From NCBI RefSeq assembly GCF_016405855.1, contig NZ_JAEFCA010000001.1:1422372-1486371 (forward strand): a stretch of 64,000 nucleotides of DNA. Reading direction: 5' to 3'. The notes under the pieces were generated by a model. That model did no database searches. It saw only the letters and a list, made by a program, of their open reading frames with translations, and was not told where the DNA came from. The position numbers were made by a program, and so were the translations under genes. This document shows positions 37,090 to 45,532 of the stretch, piece after piece. Within the stretch, counting starts at the first letter, position 1. Every line of letters starts with the position of its first letter. The stretch comes from Flavobacterium sp. IB48. Lineage in GTDB: Bacteria; Bacteroidota; Bacteroidia; Flavobacteriales; Flavobacteriaceae.

Positions 37090-37163
37090 GGTCCTATAGC
37101 TCAGCTGGTTAGAGCACCTGACTCATAATCAGGTGGTCCCTGGTTCGAGCCCAGGTGGGACCA
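37090..37163 (+). tRNA. tRNA with CAT anticodon (Met, possibly Ile2)
   Basis: A 74-base cloverleaf: acceptor GGTCCTA / TGGGACC with discriminator A, anticodon stem CCTGA / TCAGG closing the loop CTCATAA (anticodon CAT), and T-loop GGTTCGAGCCC. No CCA is encoded. The sequence alone does not settle elongator Met against lysidine-modified Ile2. Its 3' 48 bases are repeated at 51237 as the attachment site of the integrated element, so the 3' half of this copy came from the element. Confidence 0.93.
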
Positions 37164-37165
37164 CT
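37116..37165. repeat. attL: 50-bp direct repeat in the tRNA 3' half
   Basis: Bases 37116-37165 are identical to 51237-51286 over all 50 positions, from the anticodon stem through two bases past the tRNA end. Confidence 0.93.
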
Positions 37166-37174
37166 GGTAAAATC

Positions 37175-37206
37175 AAGCCTTTGCAGAAATGTAAAGGCTT
37201 TTTTAT
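37175..37206 (+). terminator. tRNA terminator, element-borne copy
   Basis: AAGCCTTT...AAAGGCTTTTTT around GCAGAAATGT. Its near copy lies at 51299-51330, beyond attR, so the element brings not only the tRNA 3' end but an equivalent terminator. Confidence 0.8.
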
Positions 37207-37211
37207 TTTTT

Positions 37212-37235
37212 CTGACGAACATTTGACGAACAAAA
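37212..37235 (+). repeat. Left terminal repeat with paired TGACGAAC, likely integrase arm site
   Basis: Two TGACGAAC octamers three bases apart, followed by AAAA. The 24-bp unit recurs in the same orientation at 51107-51130 with one mismatch. The locations, just inside each end of the element, suit integrase arm-type binding sites. Confidence 0.65.
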
Positions 37236-37291
37236 TGTTTTTTATAATCAATTAGTTTTGTTTACTTTTATGGGAATTAACTGATTGTAAT

Positions 37292-38113
37292 ATGACCATT
37301 TATATCTACATCTTGTCATTTATCCTAATTTTTGCTAAAATTATTGTACCTGTATATCTTCTTTTTAGATTATTTTTCATAGTTAAACCTTTATTTGTAA
37401 ATCTATATTTTGAAGAGAAATTTAATTATTATGCTGGAATAAACAAAAACAGGTTATTGATTTTATTACTGCTTTGTTTCTTATCATTTTTCATAGGAAC
37501 CTTCCTCGGAAAAGAAGTTTTGAGTATTTCAGATACTTACAAAATCATATTGAATCTCTTTTTATTAATTCTTACTCAATTTGTATTGTTCTATATGTTT
37601 GAGGTAAAAACTCCAAGAAGTATTTTTAAAATAGTACGAGATTGGTTTGAAAATCCCAAGGAAATATTTAAGCAAAGAGAAGTGATTTTTGAAGAAAGAA
37701 ATGTAATTGAATCAATAAATCAGAACGGTGTAAATTTTAAAGACGCAGTAAATCTAACCTATGGAGATATTATTAAACAGATTCATCGAAGAGAGTTTGA
37801 TTTGGTAATAGAAAAGTGTATTAATATTTTTCGGGATAATTCTTCAATTGAAAATCTTTATAAGTTCTGCAATGGAATGGAAATAAAAGAAGGATCAATT
37901 TTAATAAAAATAGATAATAAAAGAAACTCGAAACAGAACATAATAGAGATATTGACGTCACTTTTCAATATCCAAAAAAATTGGAATTCTCAGAGTAAAG
38001 ATAAAACAAACACCAAAATTATTGATTTTTTGAATAAGTATATTACAATAAATGATGGAGTTAAAACTTTACACATTAACGATTTTACACGATTATTTGA
38101 AAAATTGCCTTGA
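37292..38113 (+). CDS. Element-borne membrane protein of unknown function
   Basis: A 273-residue protein. Three or four hydrophobic helices occupy the first 108 residues (YIYILSFILIFAKIIVPVYL, LLILLLLCFLSFFIGTFLG, ILNLFLLILTQFVLFYMF), followed by a basic cytosolic region (RREFDLVIEKCINIFRDNSS, KQNIIEILTSLFNIQKNW). I recognise no domain. It is the first gene inside attL, ahead of the replication and mobilisation block, and AT-rich like its neighbours. It could belong to element control or exclusion, but nothing in the sequence shows this. Confidence 0.6.
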   Translation: MTIYIYILSFILIFAKIIVPVYLLFRLFFIVKPLFVNLYFEEKFNYYAGINKNRLLILLLLCFLSFFIGTFLGKEVLSISDTYKIILNLFLLILTQFVLFYMFEVKTPRSIFKIVRDWFENPKEIFKQREVIFEERNVIESINQNGVNFKDAVNLTYGDIIKQIHRREFDLVIEKCINIFRDNSSIENLYKFCNGMEIKEGSILIKIDNKRNSKQNIIEILTSLFNIQKNWNSQSKDKTNTKIIDFLNKYITINDGVKTLHINDFTRLFEKLP

Positions 38114-38291
38114 TCGCTATGTAAAATTTGATTACTCAAATATGTTTTTTAAAGATAAAATAAGCTAAAATGATTTGTTCTGCTTGAGAATTTATTATTA
38201 TGATTTATTTTAAATATGTAAATTGTTTTTACACGATTTTTTACATAGCCAAACCTCCGTAAACTTGTTTCATAATTTAAAAATTAGAAAC

Positions 38292-38627
38292 ATGGATGCA
38301 AGTAATTTTACTTCCAAAATTGATCGATTGGAATTGATCGTAATGGAACTAGCAAAGAAACAAGATGCGTTTATTAAAAAGGCATTAATGAAACTATCTT
38401 TAAATAGTAAAGATGTTTATTCCTCTGAAGAAGCTGCAGAGTTTTTATCTATAGAAGTTAAATACATTTATCAGCTTACCCACCAACGAAAGATTAGATA
38501 TTCCAAGAAAAAAGGTCAAAAGAAAATCTATTTTAGAAAAGAGGATCTTCTTGATTATCTAAACGGAGAGATCATTAGTACTACTGAAGATCTTGAGAAC
38601 ACAAATGCTGCTTTGTGGAAAAAATAA
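38292..38627 (+). CDS. Excisionase-like helix-turn-helix protein
   Basis: A 111-residue protein with the HTH_17 excisionase-type domain: VYSSEEAAEFLSIEVKYIYQ, then THQRKIRYSKKKGQKKIYF and RKEDLLDYLNGE. The N-terminal 40 residues form a helix (IDRLELIVMELAKKQDAF), typical of the related proteins of Bacteroidota mobile elements. It could act as the excision directionality factor for the integrase at 49872 or as a regulator of the replication genes. The ATG at 38292 gives the usual N-terminus; an upstream frame from 38223 does not fit. Confidence 0.8.
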   Translation: MDASNFTSKIDRLELIVMELAKKQDAFIKKALMKLSLNSKDVYSSEEAAEFLSIEVKYIYQLTHQRKIRYSKKKGQKKIYFRKEDLLDYLNGEIISTTEDLENTNAALWKK

Positions 38628-38717
38628 GTCGTTCAACTTCTGCATGAACGCATAAAAATCTTTTATTTTTTAATCAAATTCTTATGACAAGATTGTAAGG
38701 ATTATAATTTGAATCTT

Positions 38718-39950
38718 ATGGACTTAGATATTCCTTATATCAGAGTAGGGACTTCCTATTTCAAAATTATTGATAAACCTTTAATTTCTGGTGATAAAGT
38801 AAAAGTAATGGTTCGGTGGAATCGTGAAACAATCATTTCAGATCATGGAAAATCATTTTTGAATAGCATACTTAAATTAGATGGATTTTGCTGTATTCCT
38901 AATCATTTTGGTTACGAGCAAATTGTAGATGATTTCTATAATACCTATCATGAACTCCCTAACCAACCCATCGTCAAGGATTTTCCGATAGATGAACTCG
39001 AAAAATTGATTCCGAATTCATTGCAATTTATGCAACATATTTTTGGCGATCAAGCGCAATTAGGCTTAGACTACGTAAAACTTTTATATGAAAAACCTAC
39101 GCAAACATTACCGATTCTTTGTTTAGTAAGCAAAGAGCGATCGACAGGTAAAAGCTCTTTTATAAAGTGGTTGAAAGCAATTTTTGGAATGAATATGACT
39201 TACATAAAAGGCGATTCATTTGGTTCGCAGTTTAATTCTGATTGGGCGAGTATGTTACTTGTAGCGATTGATGAAGTGTTTTTTGATAAAAAAGAAATTA
39301 CAGAACGTTTAAAGTACCTTTCTACGACTGACAAAGATAAAATAGAAGCAAAAGGAAAGGATCGACAAGAAATTGAATTCTTTGCAAAATTTATTCTTTG
39401 TTCTAATAATGAAGATAATTTTATTCAAATAGACGAAGAAGAAATCCGTTTTTGGATTCGTAAAATTCGCACTATAAATACAGAAGATGTATTCTTTCTT
39501 AAAAAACTGAATAAAGAAATTCCGTATTTCTTAAAGTACCTGCAAATGAGAAATTATTTTTCCGAGCAAAAAACCAGAATGTGGTTTAAACCCGAACAAA
39601 TTATGACCGCTTCCTTGTTAAAGCTTGTAAATCGAAATAAAGAAGAAATTCTGATACTTGAATTGATTCATGAATGTTTTGAAAAAATGGAAAAGGATGA
39701 GTTGAAATTAGCTCCTAATGATATTTTTATTCTACTGAGAAAGCAAAATAACAGAATGGATATTTCTGCTAGTGAAATAAGAAATATTCTCAAACGGTGG
39801 GGTTTTATACCCGAAGACAATACGAAATCTTATTGTGGAATTGAATTATTGTCGCACGGTGAGTATGTGAAAGTAGATAGAAGAGGACGTTTCTATACCA
39901 TCAAAAAGATTTTGTTTTATAAAATATTTGATGCTTTGATGCAAAATTAG
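38718..39950 (+). CDS. Superfamily-3-like helicase of mobile-element replication
   Basis: A 410-residue ATPase. Walker A is SKERSTGKSSFIKWL (about 138-152) and Walker B MLLVAIDEVFFDKKE; the following LCSNNEDNFIQIDEEEIRFW matches the sensor region of the phage/plasmid primase-helicase group (DUF5906-like). The C-terminal 90 residues resemble a winged helix (ILRKQNNRMDISASEIRNIL). It probably unwinds element DNA during autonomous replication after excision. It is followed by the iteron block and the primase. The ATG at 38718 is preferred over a TTG nine bases earlier. Confidence 0.8.
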   Translation: MDLDIPYIRVGTSYFKIIDKPLISGDKVKVMVRWNRETIISDHGKSFLNSILKLDGFCCIPNHFGYEQIVDDFYNTYHELPNQPIVKDFPIDELEKLIPNSLQFMQHIFGDQAQLGLDYVKLLYEKPTQTLPILCLVSKERSTGKSSFIKWLKAIFGMNMTYIKGDSFGSQFNSDWASMLLVAIDEVFFDKKEITERLKYLSTTDKDKIEAKGKDRQEIEFFAKFILCSNNEDNFIQIDEEEIRFWIRKIRTINTEDVFFLKKLNKEIPYFLKYLQMRNYFSEQKTRMWFKPEQIMTASLLKLVNRNKEEILILELIHECFEKMEKDELKLAPNDIFILLRKQNNRMDISASEIRNILKRWGFIPEDNTKSYCGIELLSHGEYVKVDRRGRFYTIKKILFYKIFDALMQN

Positions 39951-40124
39951 TATAAAGGCTTGTAATTGAGGTAAACAGATCTGCATCAAAGCTTGCATCA
40001 AACTAAAAAACAATCTTTTTTGATGCAAAACTGATGCAGGATAAAAATAAAGTGATGCACTGATGCAGCTATTGATGCAGTGTAGTGTCAGTATAATCAA
40101 TGGGTTAGATGAAATTTGCATCAA
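39937..40124. repeat. Nine TGATGCA iterons: likely replication origin
   Basis: TGATGCA starts at 39937, 40021, 40032, 40053, 40061 and 40073, and its complement TGCATCA at 39982, 39994 and 40118. The core pairs are 8 to 12 bases apart, a typical iteron spacing. The block lies between the helicase gene, whose last codons it overlaps, and the primase gene in a 267-bp space without other coding. Most likely an origin or an operator for the replication genes. Confidence 0.7.
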
Positions 40125-40217
40125 AATATTAAAAAAAGAAAAAATTATAGTTCTTTTTTTTCATTAGCAAATGAACAGACTTGTGCCAAATAAAATAGAA
40201 GATTAAAAAAAACAATT

Positions 40218-41150
40218 ATGGAAAAGTTCAATTGTAAAATTGCAAATCAAATTGATTTAGTCAATTATCTTAAAACATTAGGGCATGAGCCATCAAAAAT
40301 AAAAAATCAGGATTATTGGTATTTATCGCCACTCAGAAATGAAAATACACCCTCTTTCAAAGTGAATCAAAAGTTGAATTTATGGTATGACCACGGAACA
40401 GGCAAAGGAGGAAATGTAGTCGATTTTGGGATTGAATATTTTAGATGCACTGTTTCGGAATTTTTACAACTTTTAAATGACAAAAGTATTTCCTCTGGTA
40501 TAAGTTTATCCCTTAAGAATGAGAATCGACAGTCTTCAAATCTAAGAATTGCAAATGAAAAGAAAGATAATCCACTTGATAAAATTGTCATTGTTGATGT
40601 ACGCACATTGGAAAATAAGTTGCTGATGGCTTATTTAGACAAACGAAGCATTTCACAAGAGATTGCAAGGCAGCATTGTAAAGAGGTTGATTTTTGTTTA
40701 AATAATCGAAAGTATACTGTTATTGGATTTCAAAATATTTCAGGAGGATATGAATTACGTAGTGAAAATTTTAAAGGTAGCAGCTCACCAAAAGATATCA
40801 CTTTCATAAATGCCCAAGCAAAATCAGTAGTCGTTTTTGAAGGCTTTTTTGACTACCTCTCTTATAAAATGATGAATCAAAAATCGGTTAAACTACAAAC
40901 AAATTTCCTAATACTAAATTCTCTATCTTTTTTTAAGAAGTCTTTACAATTAATGGAAAAACACGATAGAGTCGATCTTTATTTAGACAGAGATTCCGGA
41001 GGTATAAAATTTACTAGCGAAGCCCTTCAAAGAGATTCTGCAAAATATACCGATCAAAGTTTTTTATATGAGCAAAAGAAAGATTTAAACGAATGGTTAA
41101 ACCAGGAACAGCAAGTTAAACGAGGTCATAGTTTTAGGAGATCTATATGA
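40218..41150 (+). CDS. Toprim primase with degenerate zinc-binding domain
   Basis: A 310-residue DnaG-like primase. The N-terminal domain keeps the DnaG pattern WYLSPLRNENTPSFKVNQK and GTGKGGNVVDFGIEYF, but the four zinc ligands of the CPFH...CFGCG motif are replaced (SPLR and DHGTG). The Toprim domain follows: VVVFEGFFDYLSYKMM (about 198-213) with the catalytic Glu, and DLYLDRDSGGIKF with the metal Asp pair. This combination is typical of Bacteroidota mobile-element primases. It likely primes replication at the iteron block upstream. Confidence 0.82.
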   Translation: MEKFNCKIANQIDLVNYLKTLGHEPSKIKNQDYWYLSPLRNENTPSFKVNQKLNLWYDHGTGKGGNVVDFGIEYFRCTVSEFLQLLNDKSISSGISLSLKNENRQSSNLRIANEKKDNPLDKIVIVDVRTLENKLLMAYLDKRSISQEIARQHCKEVDFCLNNRKYTVIGFQNISGGYELRSENFKGSSSPKDITFINAQAKSVVVFEGFFDYLSYKMMNQKSVKLQTNFLILNSLSFFKKSLQLMEKHDRVDLYLDRDSGGIKFTSEALQRDSAKYTDQSFLYEQKKDLNEWLNQEQQVKRGHSFRRSI

Positions 41151-41163
41151 CGTCCGAGTGGTA

Positions 41164-41226
41164 GCCAGCTATGTTTTGGTAAAACCAAAACGCTGGCTCC
41201 TCTCATGCTATGGCATTCGTTGAGAG
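41164..41226. other. Candidate oriT (hairpins upstream of mobC)
   Basis: A strong hairpin: GCCAGC (41164-41169) with GCTGGC (41192-41197), and inside it GTTTTGGT (41173-41180) with ACCAAAAC (41184-41191) around AAA. A second short inverted repeat CTCTCA (41200-41205) / TGAGAG (41221-41226) follows. In the gap immediately upstream of mobC and the relaxase gene, this is where an oriT is expected. A nick site cannot be assigned by eye. Confidence 0.6.
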
Positions 41227-41272
41227 AATTTTTTTCATGCTGCCGCATTCAAAAAATAAATGATGAAAGATT

Positions 41273-41653
41273 ATGGAACAACAGAATGAAACAAAAAAAA
41301 ATACAGGAGGTAGACCCAAAAAGGCGATAAAGAGAGACCAACTAATGGCAATTAAATGTACACTCTACGAGCGTAAAATAATTGAATCCAAAGCTAAAAA
41401 AGTAAATCTTACTGTTTCTGAATACCTTCGTGAAATCGGATTAACTGCAAAGATTGATTACAGAAATAAAGCCCTTCCGAAAGAAATCCTAAGTTTTACC
41501 GGAGTGCTCAACCATATGGCAGCCAACCTGAACCAAATAGCTAAAAAGAGAAATAGCAACGATGAATTAAGTCCGCTTGAAAGGGCAGAATTAAAAGTAC
41601 AGTCAGGTCAGGTTAAAAATCTTGCCGTTCAAATTAAAAACTTTATGTCATGA
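41273..41653 (+). CDS. mobC: MobC-family relaxosome accessory protein
   Basis: A 126-residue basic protein with a ribbon-helix-helix-like N-terminus (GGRPKKAIKRDQLMAIKCTL, then VNLTVSEYLREIGL) and the MobC signature in the C-terminal half (LNHMAANLNQIAKKRN, ERAELKVQSGQVKNLAVQIK). MobC binds near oriT and helps the relaxase open the DNA. Its stop codon overlaps the relaxase ATG by four bases, so the two are translationally coupled. Confidence 0.88.
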   Translation: MEQQNETKKNTGGRPKKAIKRDQLMAIKCTLYERKIIESKAKKVNLTVSEYLREIGLTAKIDYRNKALPKEILSFTGVLNHMAANLNQIAKKRNSNDELSPLERAELKVQSGQVKNLAVQIKNFMS

Positions 41654-42669
41654 TTGGTCGCGTAAGTATAGGTAGCTCGTTTTACCATTGCATTAGCTAT
41701 TGTTTGGAAGATAAAAGAGAATTGTCTGAAGAGAAAAAACTTGCACTTGCAATGCAAGACCGTTTGCAGCATAAGGACCGAGCAGAAGTATTAGAATATA
41801 ATAAATGCTTCGGTAACAAGTATGAGCTTACGAAGCAGTTTAAAGATGTTAGAAAATTAAGCAGGCGTGTTGAAAAACCAATGTTGCATCTGACCTTACG
41901 TTTAGCTCCGGAAGATACATTAACCAAAGAACAATTGAGAGAAGTTGGCAGAGAATGTGCCAAGGAGTTTGGTATAGCAGACAACCAATACATTTGTGTG
42001 CTACATAAGGATACCAAAGAGCAACATATTCATATTGCATCCAATCGAGTTGGCTTTGATGGTAAGGTTGCCAATGATAGTAATAGCTATAAACGGATGG
42101 CTGAACTTTGTCGTCGCCTTGAAAAGAAATATGGTCTTCAAGAAGTATTAAGTCCAAGAGCATTCCTTACTCCTAAAGACAGGTTATTGCCTCGTCATGA
42201 TAGTAGAAAAGAAAAACTTAAAGCAGATATCGAGCAGACATTAAAGTCTGCCAGTTCTTATCTAGCATTTGAAAAACAAATGCAAAATTTAGGATATAAA
42301 GTTCTCAAAGGCAGGGGGATTTCTTTTATAGATGATAAAAAAGTAAAAATAAAAGGAAGCGAAGTTGGTTATTCATTAACAAAAATTGAAAAAAGATTAC
42401 ATCAGAAACAACAGTATGCCAGGAAAAATGTTGGTGAAGAAAAAAATCATGACAGAGATAGTCAGTCAATATCTAATTCTTTCAATACTGGAAAGCAAAA
42501 CGAAGAAAAGCAAAACTATAACTTAGGTAGAACAGGAGAGGAAGTTGTTAAAGAGATTTTAGGATTTACAGGTCAGCTAATGAATTCTGAATATGAACCG
42601 GATTATATTGATCCTGAATTAATGAGAAGACTTCAAAAGAAAAAAAAGAGACCATCATTAAGGAGATAA
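41650..42669 (+). CDS. mobB: MobA/MobL-type relaxase (Bacteroidota mobilisation protein)
   Basis: A 339-residue relaxase that nicks oriT and leads the strand into a recipient. The N-terminal domain has the histidine motif QHIHIASNRVGFDG (H126, H128, N132) and the family sequences PMLHLTLRLAPED and EFGIADNQYICVLHKDT. The motif I Tyr is likely in SSFYHCISYCL (Y12). The C-terminal third is Lys/Asn-rich and likely binds DNA. MobB is used for this protein in Bacteroides elements. It overlaps mobC by four bases. Confidence 0.9.
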   Translation: MIGRVSIGSSFYHCISYCLEDKRELSEEKKLALAMQDRLQHKDRAEVLEYNKCFGNKYELTKQFKDVRKLSRRVEKPMLHLTLRLAPEDTLTKEQLREVGRECAKEFGIADNQYICVLHKDTKEQHIHIASNRVGFDGKVANDSNSYKRMAELCRRLEKKYGLQEVLSPRAFLTPKDRLLPRHDSRKEKLKADIEQTLKSASSYLAFEKQMQNLGYKVLKGRGISFIDDKKVKIKGSEVGYSLTKIEKRLHQKQQYARKNVGEEKNHDRDSQSISNSFNTGKQNEEKQNYNLGRTGEEVVKEILGFTGQLMNSEYEPDYIDPELMRRLQKKKKRPSLRR

Positions 42670-42687
42670 TATTTTAAAAACAGTAGT

Positions 42688-43239
42688 ATGGAAACAGATG
42701 CAAACAAAGAACATATAGAACGAGAAACATTAAAATTAGTATTGGAGGAATTTGCCCAGGAACAGAAGACAAATAATCGGCATATTGAGGCGCTTATTAT
42801 TGCCATAAATAACATAGGGAATAAAATCGATGTATCTACAAAGGAGCAGAAAGCAGAAAAAAATGTTTTGGGATCATTGGATATTAAACCAATAGAGGCT
42901 ATCCTGCAAAAAAGCTTCCTGGATATTAAATTTATGATTGGCAGGCAGCCAAAAAGTATCGTTAGGAAATTTCAGATTTTGTTATTTCCAGAACAGGATG
43001 CAAAACTGTTTTATAAAATTGTTTTTGGAAGATGGTTTTTATGGCTTGTTATACTGGTAGCCCTAAGCAATCTTTATAACTGGGGAATACATTATAGCGA
43101 TAATAACAAAGAAATTGAAATGCTGCAAATTCAAAACGATAGAATAAGAAAAGCTTGGGAGTATATGTATATTAATAATGATAAAGAAACTAAAAAGCTT
43201 ATGAAAAAAGCGTATATAAATTCAATTGGAAGTAAATAA
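42688..43239 (+). CDS. Mobilisation-linked membrane protein
   Basis: A 183-residue protein: an acidic helical N-terminus (ERETLKLVLEEFAQEQKTNN), a middle section VRKFQILLFPEQDAKLFYKI, a single membrane helix (WFLWLVILVALSNLYNWGI, about 120-138) and a charged C-terminal helix. It begins 18 bp after the relaxase, so it is likely the third gene of that operon. Similar proteins follow relaxases in other Bacteroidota elements, as far as I recall; function unknown. It may bring the relaxosome to the membrane. Confidence 0.65.
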   Translation: METDANKEHIERETLKLVLEEFAQEQKTNNRHIEALIIAINNIGNKIDVSTKEQKAEKNVLGSLDIKPIEAILQKSFLDIKFMIGRQPKSIVRKFQILLFPEQDAKLFYKIVFGRWFLWLVILVALSNLYNWGIHYSDNNKEIEMLQIQNDRIRKAWEYMYINNDKETKKLMKKAYINSIGSK

Positions 43240-43556
43240 TTCAATGTTCGTAGTTGTTTTGATAAGAATTCCATTAAAGGTCTTCAATTTCTAGGCATAA
43301 CAAAGTCCATATGAATACTATATTTTTAACTACTATTATTATTATTATTATTTATGGTTTCATCTGCTGTTTTTTTGTTTCATATTATAAAATGAAACCA
43401 ATTTAAGAAAGTTGAGATAAGTTATTTCTCTAAATTTATAGTTTAGTTTATAAATTGATCTTGTTTCAAACAATTGAATTGGTTAAATGAATTTTTATAA
43501 TTTTTGTTTGAGTAGGATGCTTTTATCCCTTTTGTATAATTATAAAATCTTATATC
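43240..43556. other. Intergenic region with an ATT microsatellite
   Basis: 317 bp without a gene between the mobilisation block and the cargo. It contains six tandem ATT triplets (43335-43352) and otherwise AT-rich sequence, with no obvious hairpin. Confidence 0.5.
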
Positions 43557-45152
43557 ATGAACAAAAAAAACTTTTTTTTAGTCTTATTTTTGCTATTTTG
43601 TGTGATCCTTAACGCACAGTCAAGCAAAAGTCCGAATATTATTATTTTATTGTCAGATGATACCGGATGGGGAGATTTAGGTCCTTATGGCGGTGGTGAA
43701 GCTAGAGGAGCCGCAACTCCAAATATTGATAGAATGGCGAATGAAGGTATGCAGTTTTGGTCTTTTTATGGACAGCCAAGCTGTACACCAGGAAGGGCAG
43801 CGCTAATTACTGGAAGGATACCTAATAGAAGCGGTATGACAACGGTTGCATTTCCCGGAGATGGCGGTGGACTTCCAAAAGCGGAGTGGACATTAGCATC
43901 TTTATTAAAACGTAAAAACTACAATACCTTTTTTGCAGGAAAATGGCACTTGGGCGAAGAAGACTATTCCATGCCAATTGCACAAGGTTTTGATGTGATG
44001 AAAAACGTAACGCTTTACCACTTAAACGCTTACACTTATACAGATCCAGATTGGAATGCTGACATGCCAGATGATATTAGAGCAACATGGGTCAAAGGAA
44101 CCAAAGGTGCTTTAGAAGGAGAGGCTGGAAAGCCATACAGAGAAGTTAGAAAAATAGACGGAAAAGTAATTCCGTTTTTAGATCAATATACAGAAGAAGA
44201 GTCTATAAAATGGCTGAAAGAAAACGGTAAAAAAGATAAACCATTTTTTATGGAAATCTCTTTTGCAAAAAATCACCAGCCCAATTTACCGCATCCTGAT
44301 TATGCAGGTAAATCTGCAGGTAAAAATAAATACGCCGATTGTATTGTTGAATTAGATTCAAGAATTGGCCGTATTATGGATGAAGTTCGTAACATGGGAA
44401 TTGCCGAAAATACATTAATCATTTATACGGTTGATAATGGAACTTGGCAAGACGTTTATCCTGATTGTGGTTATACTCCTTTTAGAGGAACAAAAGGAAC
44501 TGATCGTGAAGGCGGTAGCCGTATTCCAACTTTAGCATGGTGGCCTGGAAAAATTAAAGCAAATAGTAAAAACAGCGATATTTTAGGAACACTGGATTTT
44601 ATGGCAACTTTTGCCGCTTTATCAGGGCAGGAATTGCCAACGGTAGACAGAGAAGGAAAACCAACTATTTTTGACAGTTATGATATGTCTCCAGTTTTAT
44701 TTGGTACAGGAAAATCTAAAAGAAACATGTGGTTTTATTTTACTGAAGATGAATTATTGCCTGGAGCTATCAGAGTTGGAAAATTCAAAGCAGTCTTTAA
44801 TTTACGTGGTGATAACGGACAAGCAACAGGTGGTTTGGCGGTAGATTCTAATTTAGGTTGGAAAGGGGCGGCGAGTTATGTAGCAACTGTACCGCAAATA
44901 TTTGACTTATGGGCAGATCCGCAAGAGCGCTATGATTTATTCATGAACAATTTTACAGAGAAAACATGGTTTTTGCCAACTATCCAGAACATTATTGGAG
45001 AATTTGCTAAAACCTATGAAAAATATCCGCCTCATGAAGTGCAAAGTAACCTCTATCCTGGTCCAATTACTATTGATAATTATTTGAAGCTTAAAGAGGC
45101 ACAACAGAAACTAAAATCCATATCAACTGCTAAAAGAAGCGGTGGAGGGTGA
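43557..45152 (+). CDS. Exported arylsulfatase
   Basis: A 531-residue sulfatase that hydrolyses sulfate esters. The signal peptide ends VILNAQS. The metal site starts with LLSDDTGWGDLG (D34, D35). The formylglycine motif is SCTPGRAALITGR (C76, P78, R80), i.e. the cysteine type, requiring an anaerobic or formylglycine-generating maturase that is not in the window. Further conserved residues are AGKWHLGEEDYSM, KNHQPNLPHPDY and YTVDNGTWQDV (Asp, Asn). It is the first cargo gene of the element and is followed by a terminator at 45177. The natural substrate is unknown. Confidence 0.93.
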   Translation: MNKKNFFLVLFLLFCVILNAQSSKSPNIIILLSDDTGWGDLGPYGGGEARGAATPNIDRMANEGMQFWSFYGQPSCTPGRAALITGRIPNRSGMTTVAFPGDGGGLPKAEWTLASLLKRKNYNTFFAGKWHLGEEDYSMPIAQGFDVMKNVTLYHLNAYTYTDPDWNADMPDDIRATWVKGTKGALEGEAGKPYREVRKIDGKVIPFLDQYTEEESIKWLKENGKKDKPFFMEISFAKNHQPNLPHPDYAGKSAGKNKYADCIVELDSRIGRIMDEVRNMGIAENTLIIYTVDNGTWQDVYPDCGYTPFRGTKGTDREGGSRIPTLAWWPGKIKANSKNSDILGTLDFMATFAALSGQELPTVDREGKPTIFDSYDMSPVLFGTGKSKRNMWFYFTEDELLPGAIRVGKFKAVFNLRGDNGQATGGLAVDSNLGWKGAASYVATVPQIFDLWADPQERYDLFMNNFTEKTWFLPTIQNIIGEFAKTYEKYPPHEVQSNLYPGPITIDNYLKLKEAQQKLKSISTAKRSGGG

Positions 45153-45176
45153 TCATTATTTTAATAAAAATTTTAA

Positions 45177-45210
45177 AAAACCGTCTCAAAACAAAATTTG
45201 AGATGGTTTT
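45177..45210 (+). terminator. Rho-independent terminator of the sulfatase gene
   Basis: AAAACCGTCTCAAA / TTTGAGATGGTTTT with one G-T pair and a six-base loop. Confidence 0.75.
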
Positions 45211-45532
45211 ATTTCTTTGCCACTATACTTCAATTTTCTTCTAAGGTTATGTTTAAGTTATTAACCTGAAACTCATTCTACTTTTAAAGCCTTAAAGAAA
45301 AATAAACTAAGCTGTATAATGCAGGTTTTGCATAACGAGGTATGGTTTCTTTCCTAATCCTAATTTCACTTAGCAGATATATTGGATTCCTAGTGAGCCC
45401 CTAAAAAATTAGAAGAGATTTATAAAGGTAAGATTGAAATGACAAATAAATAAGGGTATCTTTTTTTTATTTATTAAGCACTATTTTCCAGTATTTCTTT
45501 TCTTCATTCAAGTAATCAAAATCAAATCAATT
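45211..45532. other. Intergenic region before the HAD gene
   Basis: 322 bp without a gene. A short coding-like remnant (residues KKLEEIYKGKIEMTNK, ending near 45452) lacks a start and seems fortuitous. Nothing else seen. Confidence 0.4.

Noticed and set aside
39951..40217. CRISPR array
   Set aside because: The repeat unit is seven bases in both orientations with irregular short spacing; iterons fit, CRISPR does not, and no cas genes are present.
41697..42117. Minus-strand open frames inside the relaxase gene
   Set aside because: They are antisense to a clearly conserved relaxase and lack protein-like composition.
45399..45452. Fragment KKLEEIYKGKIEMTNK as a gene remnant
   Set aside because: Only about 18 residues, preceded by stops in the same frame, with no recognisable similarity.
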